Shown: one piece after another, positions 9,618 through 17,660 of the stretch
How positions within the stretch are numbered: position 1 is the stretch's first letter
How the letters are laid out: the number at the start of each line of letters is the position of its first letter
Source of the DNA: UBA7446 sp964014735
GTDB taxonomy: Bacteria > Bacteroidota > Bacteroidia > Flavobacteriales > Flavobacteriaceae
Assembly: GCA_964014735.1 (NCBI GenBank)
Contig: CAXHBH010000012.1
Location: 1-40,747 of the forward strand
Length of the DNA: 40,747 nucleotides
Reading direction: 5' to 3'
The notes under the pieces: generated by a model
Seen by the model: only the letters and a program-made list of their open reading frames with translations
The model's database searches: none
What the model was told of the DNA's origin: nothing
Made by a program: the position numbers and the translations under genes

Positions 9618-11056
9618 TGAAAATTTCGCTTCTAGATCGTTATATTTTAAAAAGTTACCTGTCTATTTTGGTAGGCTTCTTTTTTATTTTAATGTTTATT
9701 TTCATAATTCAAACAGTATGGGTTTTTATAGATGAGTTTGCCGGAAAGGGTCTTGATTTAAGTGTATTGTTGCGCTTTTTATTGTACTACTCACCCAAGC
9801 TTATTCCTTTAGTGCTTCCATTAACCATCTTGTTAGCATCTATCATGACCTTTGGCAACTTTGCTGAACGTTATGAGTTTGCAGCCATGAAATCTGCTGG
9901 AATATCACTTATGCGTGCAATGCGACCTTTAATTGTCATAAACAGTGTTGCATGTTTGGCTACATTTTATGTTTCAAATACTGTAATTCCATTGGCAGAG
10001 TTCAAAACATATAATCTCAGAAAAAACTTATCTAAGATGCGGCCTGCGCTAGCCATTACAGAAGGAATGTTTAACGATATCGGAGCTTGTAATATTAAAG
10101 TTGGTCGTAAGTATGGTGAGAGAGACAAACTTCTCGAAGATGTTATTATTCACGAGAAATCTAAAGACAAAATCAACCATATTGTAATCAAGGCAAAGAA
10201 AGGTGAATTGAAAAATGATGAGCTTCAAGAAGGATTACAATTGGTACTTTATGACGGCTACAGATATGAAGAGGTAGTGCAAAAAAAGAAAAGAAAAAAA
10301 AATCCCCACAACAGAATTGCATTTCAACAATACACCATGAATATTGATTTGCGTTCATTTAACGATGTTGATTTAAATGAAACAAATTATAACAATACCT
10401 ACAAGATGCAAAACATTTTTGAACTTACAGAAAGTATTGATTCTCTTTCTATCCGTTTTCTTTCAGAGATTGAAGGTTTTGCAAATACGGTATATTTACG
10501 AACTGGTGTTAAGTCTATAGACAGGCTTAAAACAAATCTAAAACACAATAGCTTTACTGGAAACAACGCTTTTTTAGAAGCATTTAGTTTGAGTCAAAAA
10601 CAACAAATATTGAACAGAGCTAAAACAAATATCAGCATGCAGTTAAACAACATTAGCAATCAAAAACAATCTTTTTTTGTTCGAGAGAAAATCATAAACC
10701 TACACCGCTTGTGGCGTGATGATAAATTTGTAAATGCCTACGCTGCAATCATGTTATTTTTTGTCGGAGCCCCTCTTGGTGCAATTATACGTAAAGGTGG
10801 ATTTGGGTTGCCAATTGTTGTGGCGTTAACCATATTTTTAACTTATCATTTCGCTGGAACACTCTTCAAAAACAGTGCAGAAGACGGGAGCCTTCATCCT
10901 TTTTTGGGTGCATGGCTTATCTCGATTGTACTTACTATTGTGGGCCTAATTGCCACCATAAGGGCTAGCAAAGACAAGTCTGTTTTTAATTTAGAGCGAC
11001 TTAGACTTAAAATGAAATTACCTCTTGATCTAATTCCAAAAAAATTTAAACGATGA
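9617..11056 (+). CDS. LptF/LptG-family lipopolysaccharide export permease
   Basis: This 479-residue inner-membrane protein has the YjgP/YjgQ layout. Three helices lie in the N-terminal part (about 14-38, 55-80, 100-122), a large periplasmic domain follows (about 125-370), and three helices lie near the C-terminus (about 375-460). The segment MTFGNFAERYEFAAMKSAGISLMRAMRP (split by loops here) is the conserved coupling region of LptF/G, which with LptB extracts LPS from the inner membrane. I cannot tell LptF from LptG. Co-transcription with lolA joins two envelope-transport functions. The stop overlaps the ribB start by four bases (ATGA). Confidence 0.88.
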   Translation: MKISLLDRYILKSYLSILVGFFFILMFIFIIQTVWVFIDEFAGKGLDLSVLLRFLLYYSPKLIPLVLPLTILLASIMTFGNFAERYEFAAMKSAGISLMRAMRPLIVINSVACLATFYVSNTVIPLAEFKTYNLRKNLSKMRPALAITEGMFNDIGACNIKVGRKYGERDKLLEDVIIHEKSKDKINHIVIKAKKGELKNDELQEGLQLVLYDGYRYEEVVQKKKRKKNPHNRIAFQQYTMNIDLRSFNDVDLNETNYNNTYKMQNIFELTESIDSLSIRFLSEIEGFANTVYLRTGVKSIDRLKTNLKHNSFTGNNAFLEAFSLSQKQQILNRAKTNISMQLNNISNQKQSFFVREKIINLHRLWRDDKFVNAYAAIMLFFVGAPLGAIIRKGGFGLPIVVALTIFLTYHFAGTLFKNSAEDGSLHPFLGAWLISIVLTIVGLIATIRASKDKSVFNLERLRLKMKLPLDLIPKKFKR

Positions 11057-12165
11057 AAAAAGATATTCCTTTAGACCGAATTGAAGATGCCATAGAAGAC
11101 ATTCGAAACGGAAAAGTAATCATTGTTGTTGATGATGAAAACCGCGAAAACGAAGGAGATTTTGTGAGTGCAGCCGATATGGTTACACCCGAAATGATAA
11201 ATTTTATGGCAAAAGAAGGTCGAGGTTTGATTTGCACACCCTTAACAGAAGAACGTTGTCGTGAATTGGACCTTTATCCTATGGCAAGTAATAATACCGA
11301 TCCAATGGGAACTGCGTTTACGGTTTCCGTTGATTTAATAGGAAATGGTGTTACCTCGGGAATATCAGTAGCAGATAGAGCTAAAACAGTTCGAAAACTA
11401 AACAGCCCTGATGCGAAGGCGGATGATTTTTTACGTCCTGGTCACATTTTTCCATTAGCTTCAAAAGAAGGTGGCGTATTGCGACGAACTGGTCATACCG
11501 AAGCTGCAATTGATTTTGCACGATTAGCGGGTTTTGAGCCAGCGGGAATCATTGTAGAAATTATGAATGAAGACGGTACTATGGCACGCTTGCCACAACT
11601 TCGAAAAGTTGCCGATAATTTTAACCTAAAACTTGTTTCGATAGAAGATTTGGTAAGCTATCGTATGAAACACGACAGTTTAATTGAGGTTAAAGAAGAC
11701 TTTGAAATAAAGACTGCATTTGGCACCTTCAGACTACGTGCATTTCATCAAAAAACCAACAATCAAATCCATATTGCACTTACAAAAGGTATTTGGAAAG
11801 ACGATGAGGCTGTGCTCACACGTGTTCACACGCAACAATTAAATGGTGAGTTGTTGCATATTTTAAATCAAAATGAAATAAGTTCTTTAGAAGGTATTTT
11901 TAAGCGCATAGAAAATGAAGGTAAAGGTGCTTTGATTTTTATAAATCAATTGCAACCAGCACATCTTTTATTAGAGAATTTAAAAGCTATTCAAAACCCA
12001 ACAAAGAAAAAACGTAAAATGGATGAAAAAGACTTTGGGATTGGCGCACAAATGATTCATGCTGTCGGAATTAGCAAAATAAAGCTCCTTTCAAACAGTG
12101 AACAAATTAAACGTGTAGGTATGTCTGGTTATGGACTAGAGATCGTTTCATACGAAATGTACTAA
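11053..12165 (+). CDS. ribB: 3,4-dihydroxy-2-butanone-4-phosphate synthase with a degenerate GTP cyclohydrolase II-like domain
   Basis: Residues 1-205 form a complete RibB domain, which makes the four-carbon riboflavin precursor from ribulose 5-phosphate. The acidic metal loop is VVDDENRENEGDF (25-37), and HIFPLASKEGGVLRRTGHTEA carries the conserved His residues. Residues 212-370 align in register with GTP cyclohydrolase II (FGTFRLRAF at the start, DFGIGAQM and GYGLEIV near the end). However, the zinc-binding cysteines and the GRGIGL loop of active RibA are absent, so this half should be catalytically inactive. That arrangement is seen widely in Flavobacteriia, where a separate active RibA is expected elsewhere. 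It is the last gene of the ftsK operon (ATGA overlap). Confidence 0.93.
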   Translation: MKKDIPLDRIEDAIEDIRNGKVIIVVDDENRENEGDFVSAADMVTPEMINFMAKEGRGLICTPLTEERCRELDLYPMASNNTDPMGTAFTVSVDLIGNGVTSGISVADRAKTVRKLNSPDAKADDFLRPGHIFPLASKEGGVLRRTGHTEAAIDFARLAGFEPAGIIVEIMNEDGTMARLPQLRKVADNFNLKLVSIEDLVSYRMKHDSLIEVKEDFEIKTAFGTFRLRAFHQKTNNQIHIALTKGIWKDDEAVLTRVHTQQLNGELLHILNQNEISSLEGIFKRIENEGKGALIFINQLQPAHLLLENLKAIQNPTKKKRKMDEKDFGIGAQMIHAVGISKIKLLSNSEQIKRVGMSGYGLEIVSYEMY

Positions 12166-12338
12166 AAGACAACTTTAGTCCCATTTTTTCATTGTTGTCA
12201 CGTTGTATATGGTTTTAGTTTATATTTAATACACCCAAAACTCATGTGGTTGTAAAAATATCGTTAGAGTTTAAGCATATTTTTCTGAGGATAATCAAAC
12301 GCACTACCATGTTTACAAATACATAGGTAGATAAGCAC

Positions 12339-13094
12339 TTAAAAAAACCAAAGCTTGACAGACATGGCAACAACCATAATTATCATAACTTTTTTGATAA
12401 TTACCTCACCTTTCCTAACAGCATATCTTGACGCAAAGAAAGCACCAGCAGCGTTTCCAATAGCTAACGCAACTCCATATTTAAGATTGATATGCCCGCT
12501 TAAAATAAAGGTTCCCAATGCTCCAATGGTATAGATAAGCACCAAGGCAACCTTGGTTGCATTAACACGAACCAAGTCCAATTTATTTACATAATTCAAA
12601 AACAACATGATTATAAAACCAATACCAGCATTAATAAAGCCTCCGTAGATACCTATAAAAAAGAAAGTAATCATAGACCATATCAATGTCTTTCCGGAAG
12701 TTTTGGGTTTAGATAGTTGTGACTTATAATTGGGCTTAAAAACAATTAAAACAACGACAGCTATCATAATGATTGCCAAAATTTTATTAAACAGAAAACC
12801 ATCTATTTGAACTGCTATACGAGCGCCAATGAGGGCGCCCAAAAAGGCCGTGATACCCAAATAAATACTAAAAGGAAAAGAATTAATGTTTTTACTTTGA
12901 AATCCAAGTGTTGCCGAACTGGTTGATACGAGAATAGCAATACGATTGGTTCCATTGGCAGTAGCTGGGGGTAAGCCTAAAAAAATGAGCAAGGGTAAAG
13001 TAAGCAAGGAACCACCACCAGCCATCGTATTTACAAAGCCGGCAAAAAAACCAGCACCAACTAAAATGATAACGACAAAGAGGAATTCAAACAT
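12339..13094 (-). CDS. TSUP-family (TauE/SafE) membrane permease
   Basis: This 251-residue integral membrane protein has about eight helices in two repeats. The first repeat holds FFAGFVNTMAGGGSLLTLPLL (split across a helix) and the second FIGIYGGFINAGIGFIIML. These twin G-rich motifs define the TSUP / sulfite exporter TauE-SafE family. Members move sulfite, sulfoacetate or other small organosulfur anions; the substrate here cannot be read from sequence. The gene is monocistronic and divergent from tRNA-Ser, and the ATG at 13092-13094 precedes the first helix directly. Confidence 0.88.
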   Translation of the reverse strand: MFEFLFVVIILVGAGFFAGFVNTMAGGGSLLTLPLLIFLGLPPATANGTNRIAILVSTSSATLGFQSKNINSFPFSIYLGITAFLGALIGARIAVQIDGFLFNKILAIIMIAVVVLIVFKPNYKSQLSKPKTSGKTLIWSMITFFFIGIYGGFINAGIGFIIMLFLNYVNKLDLVRVNATKVALVLIYTIGALGTFILSGHINLKYGVALAIGNAAGAFFASRYAVRKGEVIIKKVMIIMVVAMSVKLWFF

Positions 13095-13153
13095 TTGTTA
13101 AATGTAGTAATAAGCAAGTTTGAAAATGAGCTTCCAGAAACAAAAAAAGAGGT

Positions 13154-13161
13154 TATATTTG
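13154..13161 (+). promoter_or_regulatory. -7 element upstream of tRNA-Ser
   Basis: TATATTTG matches TAnnTTTG and ends 8 nt before the first base of tRNA-Ser, which places the expected transcription start at the tRNA 5' end. A good TTTG -33 box is not seen at the usual spacing. Confidence 0.45.
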
Positions 13162-13169
13162 CAGCCATT

Positions 13170-13254
13170 GGAGAAATGGCAGAGTGGTCGAATGCGGCAG
13201 TCTTGAAAACTGTTGAGGGTCACACCTCCGGGGGTTCGAATCCCTCTTTCTCCG
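13170..13254 (+). tRNA. tRNA-Ser (anticodon TGA)
   Basis: An 85-nt class II tRNA. The acceptor GGAGAAA pairs with TTTCTCC and the discriminator is G. The anticodon loop is CTTGAAA with TGA read as the anticodon. A variable arm is present (GAGGGTCACACCTC) and the T arm carries GGTTCGAATCC. CCA is not encoded. The 3' end serves as the boundary of the island that follows: its last bases recur at 17208-17231. Confidence 0.96.
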
Positions 13255-13257
13255 CAA
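13234..13257 (+). repeat. attL-like repeat (3' end of tRNA-Ser)
   Basis: This is the T-loop to discriminator segment of tRNA-Ser plus three bases. It pairs as a direct repeat with 17208-17231, with mismatches only at two T-loop positions and one T-stem position. The tRNA stays complete on this side. Confidence 0.6.
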
Positions 13258-13675
13258 CTTACAGAGTAAATTGTCTCGTAGCGACAAAGATAGCGACAAG
13301 TTTAGCTATTATTTAGAGTTCCATGAGGCAATTTATTCCTGTGTGCCCTCCAATAATAACTCCGCAGCCTATTGCTTGCTTTTTTTAAGTTTTTTCATAC
13401 ACAGCAGCGCTAGCCTTAGCGTCAATGCTACAACTCCTAAATTATAAATGTTTTAATAAAAAATTAAGTTTATTTTGATGTTATTTCAAAATACATGCGT
13501 TTTTTTTTTTTAAAATCATTTAACATAAAAAGTTTGATAAATGTAATTTGATTCTAGTTTTATGAGAGAAAAAACCTAATGTACTATTTAATATTATAGA
13601 TGATTTGACTTATAAAGATGTTTTGATTTATCGAGTAATTTTTATTAAAATCCTAATTGCATTAGTAAAAATAAA
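13255..13675. other. Gene-free left end of the tRNA-Ser island
   Basis: No credible reading frame is present. The first part holds a 9-bp direct repeat TAGCGACAA (13279-13287 and 13291-13299), preceded by an inverted TTGTC at 13271. It lies about 25 bp inside the attL-like site, where integrase arm sites often lie. A short inverted repeat CGCTA-GCCT-TAGCG is near 13408. From about 13440 on, the DNA is nearly pure A/T with a 12-base T run near 13500. Nothing else is recognised. Confidence 0.5.
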
Positions 13676-15163
13676 TTAGAACTCACTCCAAAAATTTGTC
13701 TTGAAATTTTCTACAAATTTTGGTAATATATCATTTTTTTCTATCACAATACCATAGTCTTTTTCACTAAGACTTGAAGAGTCAAACACTATTATTTCAG
13801 AAACAATATTTTGATTAAACGAGAAGTTCAACTTAAATGATATTTGATTTTGTTTTTTTCTTCCTTTTACATTCTTATTTTTTTCAATAATCGTTAGGCG
13901 TCTATCAAAACCAGTTATTTGACCAAAATTGGCTTTTAAATATGAAAGTTGGTATTTATTATTATTAAATTTTGAATAAAGAATTTTGCCTTCACTTAAA
14001 TACTGATTTATATAAACACCAAACAATTTTAATTTGAATAATGGTCTTTCATTTTTATAATCAATTCTTAAAACAGCAAAATCATTTGCGTTAATAAAAA
14101 TCTTTGCAGAATACTTATTTCTTCCTTTGGGTTTACAGCTTATGATGTAAACCATTTCATCTACCAAATAATCAGTTGATGGATTTGAAAAGACATATTT
14201 TTTAGGCTTTCTAAAAAAATCTATAACAGAATCTTCATTAAAATAAAATTCAGTGATTTGCTTAAAATTGGTAATAATATTTTTTTGTCTTTGTGCAAAA
14301 TTTTTCTTTTTTTCTAATTCTTTTTTTTCAAATTTTTCTAAAGATTCTTTACTAGCGCTATCAACTTGTTCAAGTCCATCAAGTTCTAAATCCCCACCTA
14401 AAATACCAGACCTTACCTTAAAATAAGAATCTGTTTTTAAGTTTGCTCTGAGTGCATCAGCTAATCTATCATTTAAAGACTTAACCAATTCATTTTCTTT
14501 TTCAAATGTTTCTCTGGCTCTTAAAAGACTTATTTTTTGTTTAATGCTGTCATTTTTATTATCAAAATAATAACAAAGTGTTTCAACTGCAGTATTTGAC
14601 TCTTTAGGAAAAAAATTTATTATACTATCAACGAAAATTCTATTTATCTCATTAATGGTTGATTTAAATTTTTCTATACCAAACTCATCAATTTTCCCAC
14701 TAACTTTTCTGCTAAAAAATACTTTACTTTTCTTGGGACTTTCAGTATAATTATTGTTGAAATTCTCAACTACTTTTTTTAAAATTTCTGGAGTTTTTAA
14801 AATCTTACTATTAACTATAACATTATTTAACTCAATTGGTTTTGGTTTTAAGTAGATTATAGAATCGTTAAATTCACTTAACAAAAAAGCAACTTTTTCA
14901 TAACCCATTGATGAAACAAACATTGAGTCCTCGGCTGTTTGTTCTTTTAATACTAATTCAAAAACACCATTTTCATCACTTATTATTCCCTTTGAACTTG
15001 AAAAATAAATTGTGGAAAATGGAATTGAATCAAAAGTTTGTGAGTCAATAACCTTTACATTGGTATATTGTGCATGGGCGCTTAAAAAATGAAAAAATAA
15101 TATTGCACAAAATATCTTTTTGAAGCAGTTGAATTCAATCTTAATATCCAATTGCATTCCCAT
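13676..15163 (-). CDS. Secreted protein with a CarboxypepD_reg-like N-terminal domain, function unknown
   Basis: This 495-residue protein has an export signal (FKKIFCAILFFHFLSAHAQ, about 14-32). A carboxypeptidase-regulatory-like beta-sandwich (about 33-105) follows, with VKVIDSQTFDSIPFSTIYF and ISDENGVFEL, common at the N-terminus of Bacteroidota surface proteins. The rest (110-495) has charged helices (about 200-300) and a beta-rich C-terminal half (YLVDEMVYIISCKPKG, INANDFAVLRIDY). No TonB-receptor barrel or catalytic motif is seen. The DNA is markedly AT-rich with Lys/Asn/Phe-rich coding. Its start overlaps the end of the upstream GGT gene by 23 bases, so the two are co-transcribed. The signal peptide's n-region is unusually long, so the true start may be slightly downstream at a non-ATG codon. 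Confidence 0.75.
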   Translation of the reverse strand: MGMQLDIKIEFNCFKKIFCAILFFHFLSAHAQYTNVKVIDSQTFDSIPFSTIYFSSSKGIISDENGVFELVLKEQTAEDSMFVSSMGYEKVAFLLSEFNDSIIYLKPKPIELNNVIVNSKILKTPEILKKVVENFNNNYTESPKKSKVFFSRKVSGKIDEFGIEKFKSTINEINRIFVDSIINFFPKESNTAVETLCYYFDNKNDSIKQKISLLRARETFEKENELVKSLNDRLADALRANLKTDSYFKVRSGILGGDLELDGLEQVDSASKESLEKFEKKELEKKKNFAQRQKNIITNFKQITEFYFNEDSVIDFFRKPKKYVFSNPSTDYLVDEMVYIISCKPKGRNKYSAKIFINANDFAVLRIDYKNERPLFKLKLFGVYINQYLSEGKILYSKFNNNKYQLSYLKANFGQITGFDRRLTIIEKNKNVKGRKKQNQISFKLNFSFNQNIVSEIIVFDSSSLSEKDYGIVIEKNDILPKFVENFKTNFWSEF

Positions 15164-16850
15164 CTTTTCTAGATTCAGAGGCGCCGAAGTATACTCCTAG
15201 TTTATCATCATATTTAATGGCTTGATAGCCACCAAATGAACCAAGGCTAAAATTTATTTTATGTCCATATTTCATGAGCTTTCTAATTTCACTGTAGTTA
15301 AACCCTGATTCTAAAGATATTTCTCCTCCATCTAACATCTTTCCACCTGTTGGTTGTTGTACTGAAGAGTGCCTAATTCTAGGGGCGTCACCTGCTTCCT
15401 GAAGGTTCATCCCAAAATCAACCATATTTATAACAATTTGAGCGTGTCCTTGAGGCTGCATTGCCCCACCCATTAAACCAAAACTTATCAAAGGTTTGTT
15501 ATTTTGTGTAATAAAAGCAGGAATAATTGTGTGAAATGGTCTTTTTAAAGGTTCGTAAACATTAAAATGATTTTCTTCAAGAGTAAATAATTCACCTCTA
15601 TTTTGTAGCATAAAACCAAGACCTTCAGGAACTATTCCTGAACCCATCCCCCTGTAATTACTTTGAATTAAAGAGACCATATTTCCATCTGAATCTGCAG
15701 TAGTTAAGTAGATTGTATCACCATTTTCAATATTAGCAGCAGAGACTTTTCTTGCCGATCTTATTGGATTTATTTCTAATCTCCTTTCATTAGAATATTC
15801 TTTTGAAATTAAATATTGAACTGGAATATCATTGAATTTCATGTCCGCGTAGTATTTAGCTCTGTCTGCAAAAGCAATTTTTTTAGCTTCTACAAAATGG
15901 TGTATGTACTCAGCTGAACCAAACCCCATTGCTTTCACATCAAATCCCTCAAGTATATTTAGTATTTGAAGCGCTGCAATCCCTTGTCCGTTGGGTGGAA
16001 GTTCCCATATATCATATCCTCTATAATTTGTAGTTACAGGTTCTATCCACTCAGATTTATGATTTTTTAAATCATCATATGAAACGAAACCGCCCTGAGA
16101 AATTATAAAATCTGATATTTTTTCTGCAATCTCACCTTCGTAAAATCCCTTTCTGCCTTTTTTTGAAATAATTGACAATGTCTTTGCTAAGTATGGGTTT
16201 TTAAAAATTTCGCCCTTTTTTGGTGATTTTCCATTTATAAGGTAAGTTTCCTTAAAGTTGGGATAGCTCGAATAAAATCTTGATGATAAATTAATGTAAT
16301 ATGCGACCAACTCAGTTACAGGGAATCCGTTCTTGGCATACTCAATAGCTGGATTTAAAATTTTTTCCATTTTAATTTTTCCAAATTTTTCGTGTAATTC
16401 AAACCAGCCATCAACACAACCTGGTACACTAATTGATAAAGCACCATAAGATGGAATTTTTTTAAATTCATTTTCCTTTAAATAATTGAAAGTTAAATTT
16501 TTTGGAGATCGACCGCTTGCATTTAATCCATATAATTTTTTATCTTTTTCAATCCAAACCAATGCAAATAAATCGCCACCAATTCCATTACCAGTAGGTT
16601 CCATCAGCCCTAAAGCTGCGTTACTGGCAATAGCCGCATCAATTGCATTTCCACCAGATTTTAAAATTTCAACCCCTACTTGACTTGCAAGTGGATGACT
16701 GGTCGCAACCATACCATTTTTTGCGATTGTTTCTGATCTACTCGCAAATAAATTTCCCGTAATTCTATCTTGTGCAATTAGATTAAAGCATGAAAATATG
16801 AGAATGCAATTAAACAAAAAGTTTGGTCTACTAAATTTTATAAAAACCAT
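15141..16850 (-). CDS. ggt: Gamma-glutamyltransferase (secreted)
   Basis: This 569-residue protein has a signal peptide (to about residue 27, ending LIAQ) and acts outside the inner membrane. It is made as a proenzyme that cuts itself before a nucleophilic Thr, here T379 in NGDTIYLTTADSDGN, as in GGT-family members with a DT(I/V)Y site. Other family marks are MVATSHPLAS with GGNAIDAA (about 47-73), NGIGGDLFA (about 88-96), PPNGQGI, and the substrate-loop GLMGGAMQPQGHAQ (458-471). It would hydrolyse glutathione or other gamma-glutamyl peptides. It sits in the tRNA-Ser island and is first in a two-gene operon. Relatives acting on cephalosporins or other gamma-glutamyl amides cannot be excluded. 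Confidence 0.93.
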   Translation of the reverse strand: MVFIKFSRPNFLFNCILIFSCFNLIAQDRITGNLFASRSETIAKNGMVATSHPLASQVGVEILKSGGNAIDAAIASNAALGLMEPTGNGIGGDLFALVWIEKDKKLYGLNASGRSPKNLTFNYLKENEFKKIPSYGALSISVPGCVDGWFELHEKFGKIKMEKILNPAIEYAKNGFPVTELVAYYINLSSRFYSSYPNFKETYLINGKSPKKGEIFKNPYLAKTLSIISKKGRKGFYEGEIAEKISDFIISQGGFVSYDDLKNHKSEWIEPVTTNYRGYDIWELPPNGQGIAALQILNILEGFDVKAMGFGSAEYIHHFVEAKKIAFADRAKYYADMKFNDIPVQYLISKEYSNERRLEINPIRSARKVSAANIENGDTIYLTTADSDGNMVSLIQSNYRGMGSGIVPEGLGFMLQNRGELFTLEENHFNVYEPLKRPFHTIIPAFITQNNKPLISFGLMGGAMQPQGHAQIVINMVDFGMNLQEAGDAPRIRHSSVQQPTGGKMLDGGEISLESGFNYSEIRKLMKYGHKINFSLGSFGGYQAIKYDDKLGVYFGASESRKDGNAIGY

Positions 16851-17207
16851 TTCTTTACTAAAATAAACTGAATTTTTAAAAATAATATATTCATTGAATT
16901 ATAATTTAAATTTTTATTTTTTGTCAAAAGAACAAAAATTAGTTGGCATGTTTAGATTATAAGATAGTTTTTTACAAATATTACATCAAGATTTTTATAT
17001 ACAATAATTAGCTCAAGTAGAATGAATTATAAACATTGTGTTCTTATAATCAAAATGCAAGCCATAAATAAAGTGCGTTAAATATATTGCTACACAATAA
17101 ATGTACTTTAATGTCTAACTAACTGTACACGTCCAAAGTAAAAAAAGGGTTTTGATATTTGTTTTTAAACATATTTTGGCCTCTTGCCTAGATATTAGCT
17201 GACAAAT
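16851..17207. other. Gene-free right end of the tRNA-Ser island
   Basis: About 360 bp of very AT-rich DNA between the GGT start and the attR-like repeat. I find no frame with recognisable protein features. It presumably holds the promoter of the GGT operon near 16850-16950, but no clear TAnnTTTG element could be identified on the minus strand. Confidence 0.45.
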
Positions 17208-17231
17208 GTTCGTTTCCCTTTTTCTCCGCAA
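17208..17231 (+). repeat. attR-like repeat (displaced tRNA-Ser 3' end)
   Basis: This is a copy of the tRNA-Ser 3' end with three substitutions (AA to TT in the T loop, C to T in the T stem). The final 11 bases TTTCTCCGCAA are identical. No other tRNA parts are present here, so it is not a second tRNA gene. Confidence 0.6.
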
Positions 17232-17235
17232 AACG

Positions 17236-17264
17236 AAAACCCCGCAACCTTGTTACGGTTTTTT
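17236..17264 (+). terminator. Decayed terminator-like hairpin behind the attR-like repeat
   Basis: CCGCAA-CCTTG-TTACGG forms a stem with one mismatch. It is flanked by AAAACC on the left and TTTTTT on the right. It lies 5-6 nt behind the displaced tRNA tail, as a tRNA terminator would, and looks like that terminator after loss of selection. Confidence 0.45.
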
Positions 17265-17273
17265 GATATCAGT

Positions 17274-17288
17274 AATATCGTTGATATT
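17274..17288. promoter_or_regulatory. Inverted repeat upstream of the DoxX-like pair
   Basis: AATATC-GTT-GATATT is a perfect 6-bp inverted repeat with a 3-nt spacer, 36 nt before the ATG at 17325. An overlapping GATAT/ATATC pair starts at 17265. It could be an operator, but this is AT-rich DNA and chance is possible. Confidence 0.25.
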
Positions 17289-17324
17289 AACAGATAGCTA
17301 TATATAATAACCTACCTTAGCGTA

Positions 17325-17660
17325 ATGATCAAAAGATCCATAATTTTCTTTAGTGGCTTTTCTCACTTATTCTATGGAATAATTGCGTTCATTCATCCTT
17401 TTTATGTTACAGAATTTGAGAGATACGGTTTTGGAGATTATAGGTCTTCTATTGCGATTTTTCAGTCGTTGTTGGGAATAGGTCTTCTTCTCGGCTTTTA
17501 TTATACCAATTTAGGAAAATACGCTGCGTTATTGCTTGCACTACTCATGGGCGCAGCTTTGAGCACGCGGATATACATTGGAGACAATGTATTACAATCT
17601 GCACCTGCTTTATTGTACCTTATTTTAAATTTATATATATTTAAATCACAAAAAGCTTAA
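17325..17660 (+). CDS. Small four-helix membrane protein, DoxX-like
   Basis: This 111-residue protein is almost entirely hydrophobic, with four predicted helices (about 5-25, 42-60, 64-82, 88-105). Family-like features are GIGLLLGFYYTNLGKYAALLLALLMGAA (read in two parts) and an Arg/Tyr-rich loop between helices 1 and 2. This size and topology fit the DoxX/DoxD-like superfamily, whose members accompany redox or sulfur metabolism but mostly lack a proven function. Its stop is directly followed by the ATG of another DoxX-like gene. Specific function unknown. Confidence 0.75.
   Translation: MIKRSIIFFSGFSHLFYGIIAFIHPFYVTEFERYGFGDYRSSIAIFQSLLGIGLLLGFYYTNLGKYAALLLALLMGAALSTRIYIGDNVLQSAPALLYLILNLYIFKSQKA

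Larger units (their letters stand above)
13234..17231. mobile_element. Probable remnant integrative island at tRNA-Ser (about 4.0 kb)
   Basis: The 3' end of tRNA-Ser (13234-13257) recurs as an imperfect direct repeat at 17208-17231, matching 21 of 24 bases with an exact 11-base run TTTCTCCGCAA. Between them are only two minus-strand genes (a secreted gamma-glutamyltransferase and a carboxypeptidase-regulatory-like protein) and two AT-rich gene-free stretches. A weakened terminator-like hairpin follows the distal repeat, as expected if the tRNA's original downstream sequence was pushed away by the insertion. This is the geometry left by tyrosine-recombinase elements at tRNA genes. No integrase or mobility gene remains, so it cannot be a complete element. 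Island status is inferred, not proven. Confidence 0.6.

Noticed and set aside
12303..12330. Inverted repeat CTACC-ATGT / ACAT-AGGTAG downstream of the TSUP gene, considered as a terminator
   Set aside because: It is imperfect (one unpaired base) and no T-run follows it on the minus strand.
13095..13316. A 73-codon plus-strand frame in the TSUP-tRNA gap
   Set aside because: It runs straight through the complete tRNA-Ser gene and has no recognisable protein features.
13255..17207. An integrase, transposase or phage gene inside the island
   Set aside because: No frame between the repeats carries tyrosine- or serine-recombinase motifs; only the two cargo genes are coding.
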